DNA of 13,239 nt from Bacteroidales bacterium. GTDB lineage: Bacteria; Bacteroidota; Bacteroidia; Bacteroidales; WCHB1-69. The notes beneath the pieces were generated by a model. It was not told the DNA's origin. It saw only the letters and a list, made by a program, of their open reading frames with translations, and made no database searches. Of this stretch, positions 1-5,916 are shown piece after piece (position 1 is the stretch's first letter; each line of letters begins with the position of its first letter). The translations under genes and the position numbers were made by a program. The DNA is taken from assembly GCA_017964755.1 (NCBI GenBank), contig JAGCRI010000188.1:1-13239 (forward strand), in the 5' to 3' direction.

Positions 1-19
1 ATATAATTCGAGAATAACT

Positions 20-169
20 ATGTCAAAAATCTCTAAAATCCGTTCACTTCTCTACACCACCGCCAAAGTCTTAGGCGACGTGGATGCCGTGAGTAGCGGC
101 AGGGTGGGGCGGCGAGTGAAGAACCGCATCAAAGGGAAGATCCTCGGGAAACTGTTCGGCAAAGTGTGA
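20..169 (+). CDS. Small, highly basic 49-aa hypothetical protein
   Basis: A short reading frame from ATG at 20 to TGA at 167-169. I count 13 Lys/Arg against 2 Asp in 49 residues. The C-terminal half alternates basic residues with Gly/Ile/Leu (GRVGRRVKNRIKGKILGKLF), suggesting an amphipathic basic helix that could bind nucleic acid, membrane or ribosome. There is no signal peptide and no recognised domain. From memory, short basic proteins with a similar 'LYTTAKVLGDVDAVSSG...GRR' layout occur widely in Bacteroidota as conserved hypotheticals; I could not check this. It lies 57 bp from the end of the convergent ATPase gene. Only 19 bases upstream are visible, so its promoter is not seen. Function is unknown. 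The compositional pattern makes it more than a chance frame. Confidence 0.6.
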   Translation: MSKISKIRSLLYTTAKVLGDVDAVSSGRVGRRVKNRIKGKILGKLFGKV

Positions 170-226
170 CTTGTTATTCCGTAGAAATCTCTGCCCGCCC
201 TCTTATGGAGAACGTTCTTTGAAAGA

Positions 227-1384
227 TTAAACAGAAAGTAGAGTCGAATAGTGCAATACCTCGATGGGTGCGTCACGACGCTCTTGATAACCATTGTATA
301 TTACTGCGCGGCGCGTGAGACGTAATGACAGCTGCTCCGGCAGATGGCGGAAACCCGCCTCGAACGAAGGACTGTAAGTAGATGCCGACTTTATCTCGTA
401 TGCTTCAATGCCTGTTCCGTCTGGAACCAGAAGGTCAATTTCATTCCCATTCGAATCCCGGTAGAACATCAATCCCGCTTCACGTCCGGCATTGGCACGC
501 CGTTTCATCATATCGGCCACAACCATATTCTCAAACAGGTGCCCACGCATACGATCTGTCTGCAACTGCCTATCATTTTCGATGCCCATCAGATAGCAAG
601 CCAGTCCCGTGTCGTAGAAATACATCTTGGGCGTTTTGGTCAGCCTTTTGCGTGTGTTTTCGAAATAAGGGTGTAGCATAAAGACGATGTACGATGCCTG
701 CAATACCGACAGCCACGCCCGAATGGTATTGACCGATACCCCAACCTCGTTGGACAATTCAGTGGCATTGAAGAGACTCCCTATACGCCCTGCACAAAGT
801 TTGAGAAATGTCTGAAAGCGGTACAAGTCGCTGATTTGCAAGAAACCACGCACATCTCTTTCCAAATATGTGCGGACGTATGCGGGGTAAAACAAGCGTG
901 GAATGTTGAGGCCGGCATGTATAGAAGGGTAAAAACCAGAATAAAGCAGACGGTCGGCGTCAGCAATATCAGTGGTGTTAGCGGTCAACTCCTGCAACGA
1001 AAGAGGGAGCAATTCAAGCACCGCAGTGCGACCTGCCAGCGACTGGGTGATGCTGTTTTGCAAACTGAATTGCGAACTGCCGGAGAGAATGTATTTCCGT
1101 TTAGGATGATCATCCACTACGCCCTGCAGGTACGATAACAGGTCAGGGGTATTCTGCACCTCGTCAAGAATCATGCCCTCGCTTCCCTTTGCAAGAAAAG
1201 CCACAGGATCTGTTACCGCCATTTCACGCGTATCGGGGTTTTCCAAAGAAAAATACGGCAGTTCCGGAAACATACTCTTAATGAGTGTTGTTTTACCAGA
1301 CTGGCGCGGCCCAGTGATTGTAACCACGGAAAAATAATTCAGATTTTCCCGTATTGCATTCTCTAACTTTCGAATAATCATCAT
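227..1384 (-). CDS. AAA-family ATPase with DUF4143 C-terminal domain
   Basis: A 385-residue protein with the full architecture of the AAA_14/DUF4143 family. The Walker A motif GPRQSGKT is at residues 25-32, and a Walker B-like stretch GMILDEVQN has the Asp/Glu pair at 74-75. A winged-helix-like segment (LSNEVGVSVNTIRAWL) lies in the middle. The C-terminal domain looks like a PD-(D/E)XK fold: ENMVVADMMKR, then NEIDLLVP with D317, then E330-x-K332 in YEIKSA. Proteins of this family are common in Bacteroidota and other anaerobes. They are often accessory or horizontally moved, and their biological role is unsettled. The length is typical and the gene looks intact. Two Met codons are adjacent at the start (1384 or 1381) and I kept the first. 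The gene is transcribed alone, divergent from the channel gene. The family call is firm; function is not assigned. Confidence 0.9.
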   Translation of the reverse strand: MMIIRKLENAIRENLNYFSVVTITGPRQSGKTTLIKSMFPELPYFSLENPDTREMAVTDPVAFLAKGSEGMILDEVQNTPDLLSYLQGVVDDHPKRKYILSGSSQFSLQNSITQSLAGRTAVLELLPLSLQELTANTTDIADADRLLYSGFYPSIHAGLNIPRLFYPAYVRTYLERDVRGFLQISDLYRFQTFLKLCAGRIGSLFNATELSNEVGVSVNTIRAWLSVLQASYIVFMLHPYFENTRKRLTKTPKMYFYDTGLACYLMGIENDRQLQTDRMRGHLFENMVVADMMKRRANAGREAGLMFYRDSNGNEIDLLVPDGTGIEAYEIKSASTYSPSFEAGFRHLPEQLSLRLTRRAVIYNGYQERRDAPIEVLHYSTLLSV

Positions 1385-1407
1385 GATAATATCATTTTAT
1401 GCAATCA

Positions 1408-1422
1408 TGCAATTCAATTGCA
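1408..1422. repeat. 15-bp palindrome, possible operator
   Basis: TGCAATTCAATTGCA is a perfect inverted repeat around a central C. A further direct copy of TGCAAT is at 1400-1405. It sits in the 83-bp divergent gap between the ATPase and channel genes, against the putative ATPase -7 box, where a repressor could act. A second 13-bp palindrome (ATGATAATATCAT, 1383-1395) overlaps the ATPase start codon. The AT-rich context makes both only suggestive. Confidence 0.3.
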
Positions 1423-1450
1423 AAATTACATAAAATATTTAGATAAACAA
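1421..1450 (-). promoter_or_regulatory. Putative promoter of the DUF4143 ATPase gene
   Basis: On the minus strand a TAATTTTG box (plus-strand 1421-1428) fits the Bacteroidota -7 consensus TAnnTTTG. It lies 36 bp before the ATPase start codon. A partial -33 element (TTG, plus-strand CAA at 1448-1450) lies about 19 bp further upstream. The region is AT-rich, so chance matches are likely. The 15-bp palindrome at 1408-1422 abuts the box on its downstream side. Confidence 0.35.
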
Positions 1451-1467
1451 TCTTTTAATACATTTTT

Positions 1468-2250
1468 ATGAAAAACATTTTTGAAAAAATCTTCCTCAAC
1501 GAAAAAATCATCATGGCCGTCATTCTGCTGAATGCGGTGGTCATCTATTTACAAATCAGCGGTATCAGTACCCCTGTGCTGACGGGCTTAGACATCGCCT
1601 GCACCCTGATTTTCCTCATGGAGATGATTCTCAAACATCTGAAATTAGGGGTGAAAGAGTATTGGCGCTCCGGCTGGAACCGTCTTGATGGCATCTTGGT
1701 CATCGTATCTCTGCCGTCGTTAGTGGAGATTTTTCTTCCTACAGGCATGATGGACCTTTCGATACTGCTCATCTTCCGGCTGTTGAGAGTCCTTCGATTC
1801 TTCCGTGTGCTGCACTTCTTCCCCAATTTCACGCAGATTGTGAAGGCTTTTAAAATGGCCATGCGCGAGTCGTATGCCATCCTGCTCTGCTTCTTTGTAA
1901 TCATCGTCATTTTCGGACTACTCAACTGCAGTCTTTTCAAAGACGTTGCTCCGCAGTATTTCGCCACTCCGCTCGAATCCATCTACTCCGTTTTCCGAAT
2001 CTGCACCGTGGAGGGCTGGTACGACATCCCCGACACCATCGCCGAAGGCACCACGCCGCTCATCGGTGGTTTCGTGCGGCTTTACTTCGTGTTCCTCCTC
2101 ATCCTTGGTGGCATCATCGGCATGTCGTTCATCAACTCCATTTTCGTGGATGCTATGGTAAGCGACAACAACGACGACGTGATGAAAAAGTTGGAAGAGT
2201 TGGAGACTAAAATAGACAATTTAAAACAAACATCAGAAAAACAGAATTAA
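1468..2250 (+). CDS. Single-domain voltage-gated cation channel (BacNav/Cav-like)
   Basis: A 260-residue inner-membrane ion channel with one six-helix domain, expected to work as a homotetramer like NaChBac. S1 is about residues 14-30 and S2 about 40-58. S3 carries the conserved WNRLDG (N71, D74). The S4 voltage sensor has four arginines at three-residue spacing (R104, R107, R110, R113). S5 is about 134-152. The pore helix leads into the selectivity filter T180-V-E-G-W-Y-D186, and S6 is about 202-228. The C-terminus (about 236-256, KKLEELETKIDNLK) has heptad spacing, matching the tetramerising coiled coil of bacterial channels. Classical BacNav filters read TLESW; here Gly follows Glu and Asp is at position 7, as in calcium-type filters. 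Calcium selectivity is inferred. The 96-aa membrane gene starts one base after the stop, so the two are probably cotranscribed. Confidence 0.9.
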   Translation: MKNIFEKIFLNEKIIMAVILLNAVVIYLQISGISTPVLTGLDIACTLIFLMEMILKHLKLGVKEYWRSGWNRLDGILVIVSLPSLVEIFLPTGMMDLSILLIFRLLRVLRFFRVLHFFPNFTQIVKAFKMAMRESYAILLCFFVIIVIFGLLNCSLFKDVAPQYFATPLESIYSVFRICTVEGWYDIPDTIAEGTTPLIGGFVRLYFVFLLILGGIIGMSFINSIFVDAMVSDNNDDVMKKLEELETKIDNLKQTSEKQN

Positions 2251-2251
2251 T

Positions 2252-2542
2252 ATGGCACTATTTCTTTGGATCTGGCAATGGCTTTCGCCGCTTTGTCTTT
2301 TCATCGGGGGCTTCTACCTTTTGGAACACGGCGACTCTCTTTCGCTCATACTTGGCTGCGTGAGCGCATTCATCGGACTACTTGTCGGCATTTTCGGCTG
2401 GGGCGAGACAATACCTCCACGCTGGTTCTGGGTGAAAAGCGCCAGTGACTTGGCTGGCAGCCGCTTTTTGACGGCCATCAGCTACGCCTTTCAGTTCTTC
2501 TTTATCCCCGCTGCTGTGATGGGAGTGTTTGAATATTTCTAA
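2252..2542 (+). CDS. Small three-TM membrane protein downstream of the channel
   Basis: A 96-residue, strongly hydrophobic protein with about three membrane helices: residues 3-23, 30-50 and 75-95. The central loop is aromatic and Pro-rich (GWGETIPPRWFWVKSASD). There is no cleavable signal and no recognised family. The start is well set: ATG at 2252 comes one base after the channel's TAA, the tight spacing of a translationally coupled pair. Its stop TAA (2540-2542) overlaps the stop of the convergent batD. The pairing suggests a role beside the channel, for example as an auxiliary subunit or assembly factor, but nothing in the protein itself proves that. It could equally be an unrelated small membrane protein carried on the same transcript. 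Confidence 0.75.
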   Translation: MALFLWIWQWLSPLCLFIGGFYLLEHGDSLSLILGCVSAFIGLLVGIFGWGETIPPRWFWVKSASDLAGSRFLTAISYAFQFFFIPAAVMGVFEYF

Positions 2543-4383
2543 TTCTTTTTCTCAATCTTCGTGATGAACTGCATTGAAAGTTCGTACATGTTTTGCATCA
2601 TTTCGGTGGCGTCTCCCGGTGCGAAGCGGGCGAATTCACATTGGTTGAGTGTGGAGAGGAAGTCGTTAATTGCCTCTTGGTCAAGGTTTTTCTCTTTCAA
2701 TTTCGTCTCAACGGTTTCCATGGAGAGCTGCGCCAACGGTATTTTGAACTTGTCGCTCATGTATCCCCACAGCACCCGCGAAATTTCCACATAAAATTCC
2801 TCTTTTTTGTTTTCGCCAAGCAGTTTGCCGGCGGTCTTCAGTCGCTTGCGCGCCACTTTGTTGGCACGGCGGTTGCGCGTTTCAGCCACGTTCTGCCGCT
2901 CTTCAATCTTTTTACGCCATATTATAAGGAAGAGTATGAAGAGAATAAGCGGCAGCATCAGGTAGAGAAAATACCATGGGGTGGCGAAGAATGCCGCTCG
3001 CTTCGGGGCAAAGCCGCCGTCGGTGGTTCTGATGTAGCGTATGTCGGAACCTAATTTCTTTATGTCCTTTTTGTGCGATTCGCTTGTGGAGACCACATTG
3101 CTGCCGTCCCCTTTTTCTATCTTGAGTTTAAATTCAGGTGTTGTTAATGTATTGTAAGTATGTGTTTTAGGGTCAAAATAAGAGAATGAGGCGGTGGGGA
3201 TGACAAATTCGCCCGCACTGCGTGGAATGATGACGTACTCGAATGAGCGTGAGCCGGTTACGCTGTTGCCGCGCGTGTTTATGTTGTCTGTTATTTTCGG
3301 GTCGGTGACGTCAAAGTCTGAAGGAAATTCTATGGGAAGAGCCTCTATGTGTTGCAGATTGCCGGTGCCAGCAACAGTTACGGTGAGGTTTGTGGCGTCG
3401 TTGGCTTTAAGTTCGTTGCGCGAGAGGTTGGCAGTGAGCGTGAAATTGCCGACAATGCCGGAAAAATCGTCTGGCTTGCCGTTCTGCGGCAGCGGCTTCA
3501 CGTTGAGTTTCACGCTGTTGGATTTTATTTTCCACTGGTAGTCCTGCGCACGCTGCCCTCCGCCGAAAAAGAAATCGAACGGGTCGTTGCTTTGCACGCG
3601 GTAGATGACACGGCACATGAAATCAAGCTCGAAAGGTGTAATGGTCAGTGAACCTGATTGTTGCGGAAAAGCCGCGGTGCGCCGTATCTCGTGTACGGTG
3701 TAGCGTTTGCCGTTCAACACCTCCGTCTTTGCCGGCGATTCTCCGTCAGGGTCGCCGAGGGTGTATGTCCAGAAACCTTGCTGCGAAGGCATGTTCACGC
3801 CTGCAACCTGATAGCCGCCATTAACACCCTGCCCGATATATAGTTTATGCGTTATGATTACCTGCTCACCTTGGTAAGGGTTGTTGTTCGAGGCGTATGC
3901 CTTCACGAAGACATCGCTTTTGTCGAAGGCCGGTGCTTGCTGCTGTTGCTGCTGCTGACGTCCGTTGCCCGCTGCCTGCTGTTGCTGCGAAGCCGCCACC
4001 ACATTGATGGTGACGGGATTTGATTTCACCTGCTTCCCCGCCACATTCATCGTGACTGACGGAATGGTGAAATTGCCCTCTTTTGTGGCTTGAAGAACGT
4101 ATGTGTATGTGTAGGTTGAGTTTTTGGTCATGGAGCCGTTTACAATGCTTATCGACTGCGATTGGCTTGTGTTCGGCCCGCTTAGCACGTTGAACCCGTT
4201 GAACTGCGTGGAAACGACTTTGGCATTTTCGTTTAGTGAAATTGAGAAATTAAAATTCTGTCCTACAGCTACTTGTGATGGCGCACTTGCCTTGCAGGTA
4301 ACCTGCCCGCTGACTTTTATGGACAAAACCAAAAAGCAGACGCATAATATAAATGGAAGTTTTTTTACAATTTTGCTCAACAT
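2539..4383 (-). CDS. batD: BatD-family envelope protein
   Basis: A 614-residue protein with BatD layout. An N-terminal signal peptide (about residues 1-26, ending VSGQ) is followed by a large periplasmic part built of Ig-like beta domains, with QVAVGQNFNFSISLNENA and the downstream 'FNGFNVLSGP...TYTYVLQATKEGNFTIPS' pattern typical of the family. One membrane helix lies at about 470-489. A basic linker (WRKK, then RNRRANKVARKRLK) leads to a helical cytosolic C-terminus of about 120 residues. Glutamine runs at 133-136 and 143-149 form a low-complexity linker. BatD is known from Bacteroidota bat (aerotolerance) operons with batA, batB, batC and batE, next to MoxR-type ATPases. Here none of these is adjacent, so this is a solitary copy. 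It is divergent from the MFS gene. The symbol rests on family resemblance. Confidence 0.85.
   Translation of the reverse strand: MLSKIVKKLPFILCVCFLVLSIKVSGQVTCKASAPSQVAVGQNFNFSISLNENAKVVSTQFNGFNVLSGPNTSQSQSISIVNGSMTKNSTYTYTYVLQATKEGNFTIPSVTMNVAGKQVKSNPVTINVVAASQQQQAAGNGRQQQQQQQAPAFDKSDVFVKAYASNNNPYQGEQVIITHKLYIGQGVNGGYQVAGVNMPSQQGFWTYTLGDPDGESPAKTEVLNGKRYTVHEIRRTAAFPQQSGSLTITPFELDFMCRVIYRVQSNDPFDFFFGGGQRAQDYQWKIKSNSVKLNVKPLPQNGKPDDFSGIVGNFTLTANLSRNELKANDATNLTVTVAGTGNLQHIEALPIEFPSDFDVTDPKITDNINTRGNSVTGSRSFEYVIIPRSAGEFVIPTASFSYFDPKTHTYNTLTTPEFKLKIEKGDGSNVVSTSESHKKDIKKLGSDIRYIRTTDGGFAPKRAAFFATPWYFLYLMLPLILFILFLIIWRKKIEERQNVAETRNRRANKVARKRLKTAGKLLGENKKEEFYVEISRVLWGYMSDKFKIPLAQLSMETVETKLKEKNLDQEAINDFLSTLNQCEFARFAPGDATEMMQNMYELSMQFITKIEKKN
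3937..3987 (-). repeat. Glutamine-rich low-complexity tract inside batD
   Basis: This encodes Q133-Q136 and Q143-Q149 of the BatD-like protein, separated by AAGNGR. Codons are mixed CAG and CAA, so the tract is not a pure triplet repeat. That lowers its slippage potential and suggests selection for a glutamine linker between two periplasmic domains. Confidence 0.8.
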
Positions 4384-4436
4384 AACTATCAGTTTTTCAA
4401 CTAATTATCTTTGTAAAATTCTAAAATTATCAAACG

Positions 4437-4444
4437 CAAAAATA
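4437..4444 (-). promoter_or_regulatory. Possible -7 box of batD
   Basis: On the minus strand this reads TATTTTTG, a match to TAnnTTTG, 53 bp before the batD start codon. No convincing -33 TTTG is found at the usual spacing, and the 181-bp divergent region is very AT-rich, so this is a weak call. Confidence 0.25.
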
Positions 4445-4505
4445 ATCAAAAAATTGCAATCTCTATTTTATTTTTCCTGTTTATCGGACATCTAACGAAA
4501 AGTGT

Positions 4506-4513
4506 TATTTTTG
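4506..4513 (+). promoter_or_regulatory. Putative -7 box of the sugar transporter gene
   Basis: TATTTTTG fits the Bacteroidota -7 consensus TAnnTTTG. It lies 51 bp before the transporter ATG, giving a leader of about 45 nt. The expected -33 region holds only a weak TGTTT (4479-4483). A second -7-like box, TATCTTTG, lies at 4406-4413. The leader ends in an A-rich stretch just before ATG, typical of Bacteroidota. Confidence 0.4.
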
Positions 4514-4564
4514 CTGTTTAAAATTATAAGCTGTTCTATACATTGAATTTTTAAAACAAGAAAA

Positions 4565-5809
4565 ATGGATACCAAAAAAAGTACTTACGGCATTTTTATC
4601 ATCGGCTCGTTATTCTTCGTCTTCGGTTTTGTGACATGGCTTAACAGCCTTCTTATACCATTTCTGAAAACGGCGTGCCAACTAACTGATTTTCAGTCAA
4701 CTTTTGTGACGTTTGCCTTCTATATCTCCTACTTTGTGATGTCGATACCGTCTGCAATGATTCTGAAGCGCACGGGGTATGGAAACGGCATGGCTTTGGG
4801 ACTTGTTATAATGGCTATTGGTGCGGCGTTCTTCATTCCTGCGGCAATGAGCAGAAACTACATAGTGTTCCTTATCGGGTTGTTTGCGCAGGGTGTGGGG
4901 CTGTCGCTACTGCAAACCGCCTCGAACCCGTATGTCACAATACTCGGACCGGTTGAGACGGCAGCCCGCCGCATGAGCATTATGGGAATATGCAACAAAG
5001 TGGCGGGTATGATAGGCATTGTAGTGCTTTCCTCGGTGCTTTTCGGCGGAACCGAACAGCTTAATGAAACCATCCTCCATACCGATGATATTGTTCTTAA
5101 AAATAATCTTCTGCAACAGCTTTCAAACCAAATCATTCTTCCCTATATAATTATAACCTTCATGCTTATTGCCTTGTTTGTCTTTGTTAAGGCTTCACAT
5201 CTTCCTGAAATTCAAGATGATAGTAAAGAACAGGAAGGCGAGGATACAAATAAATCAATCTTTTCGTATCCATATTTATGGTTTGGCATTTTTGCAATTT
5301 TCTTTTATGTCGGCGCGGAAGTGCTTGCTATAGATTATCTGCCTAATTTCGGAAAATACTGCGGCATTGATGAGGCCGTTGCCCGCAAACTCGGAGCTTT
5401 CTCGTTAGTGGCGCTTGTGGTGGGCTATCTGCTTGGCATAGTGTTCGTCCCGAAAGTCGTTTCGCAAAGGCTTGCACTCATCATACAGCTGTTGCTCGCT
5501 ATCATACTTACAGTTGTGGCATTGAGCACGTCAGGGATTATTGCCGTGGTTGCTGTCATCTGCCTCAGTTTTGCGCACGCAATCATGTGGCCGGCAATCT
5601 GGCCGCTTTCCATACACGACCTCGGCCGCCACACCCAACTCGCCTCAGCACTTTTGGTGATGGCCATTGCCGGCGGAGCACTCATTCCACTCGTCTATGG
5701 AAAAATTTCCGATATGGCAAATCCGCAAATTGCTTATTCTATTCTTTTCGTTTCATACATTTACATTTTGTTTTTTGCCACAATAGGTTATAAAATTAAG
5801 AAAAAATAG
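4565..5809 (+). CDS. Sugar MFS transporter, FucP/GluP family
   Basis: A 414-residue inner-membrane permease with about 12 hydrophobic helices and a charged central loop (about 214-232, EIQDDSKEQEGEDTNK). It belongs to the fucose / glucose-galactose symporter branch of the major facilitator superfamily. Family marks are FVTWLNSLLIPFLK (TM1), the RTGYGNGMALGL loop, GLSLLQTASNPYVTILGP (about 112-129), and RRMSIMGICNKVAG. Related proteins import hexoses, fucose or amino sugars with H+ or Na+. By motif alignment from memory, the E. coli FucP residues D46 and E135, needed for proton coupling, are replaced by S28 and Q117. Proton coupling as in FucP is therefore doubtful and substrate cannot be named. 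No sugar-metabolism gene is adjacent. It is probably a monocistron, divergent from batD. Confidence 0.88.
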   Translation: MDTKKSTYGIFIIGSLFFVFGFVTWLNSLLIPFLKTACQLTDFQSTFVTFAFYISYFVMSIPSAMILKRTGYGNGMALGLVIMAIGAAFFIPAAMSRNYIVFLIGLFAQGVGLSLLQTASNPYVTILGPVETAARRMSIMGICNKVAGMIGIVVLSSVLFGGTEQLNETILHTDDIVLKNNLLQQLSNQIILPYIIITFMLIALFVFVKASHLPEIQDDSKEQEGEDTNKSIFSYPYLWFGIFAIFFYVGAEVLAIDYLPNFGKYCGIDEAVARKLGAFSLVALVVGYLLGIVFVPKVVSQRLALIIQLLLAIILTVVALSTSGIIAVVAVICLSFAHAIMWPAIWPLSIHDLGRHTQLASALLVMAIAGGALIPLVYGKISDMANPQIAYSILFVSYIYILFFATIGYKIKKK

Positions 5810-5875
5810 TTTGACGGCATTCTTTTTTATAACTTTGCCACATGAATCTATATTTTTATTTTTTTATTACTTTTG
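5810..5875 (+). promoter_or_regulatory. Promoter region of the T9SS adhesin-like gene
   Basis: Two -7-type boxes are visible: TAACTTTG at 5830-5837, preceded by TTTG at 5810-5813 (16-bp spacer, a little short), and TACTTTTG at 5868-5875. The second would give a leader of about 35 nt to the preferred ATG at 5917. The presence of promoter boxes argues that translation starts at 5917 and not at the in-frame ATG at 5842, which would place the second box inside the coding region. Confidence 0.4.
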
Positions 5876-5916
5876 CAACGATAAATCACAAAGTATCAAC
5901 CTTAAATTTAAAATTT

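Noticed and set aside
209..218. AGAACGTTCT palindrome near the ends of the small basic gene and the ATPase
   Set aside because: A 10-bp palindrome without loop or T tract; not a terminator and too short to call an operator.
344..681. Plus-strand open frames opposite the ATPase gene
   Set aside because: Shadows of the well-supported DUF4143 ATPase on the minus strand; no motifs, low-complexity composition typical of antisense frames.
836..1138. A 100-codon plus-strand frame inside the ATPase region
   Set aside because: Antisense to the Walker A-containing gene and without recognisable features.
5842..5916. N-terminal extension of the adhesin-like protein from ATG 5842
   Set aside because: It would put 25 non-signal-like residues before a textbook signal peptide and place the TACTTTTG promoter box inside the coding region.
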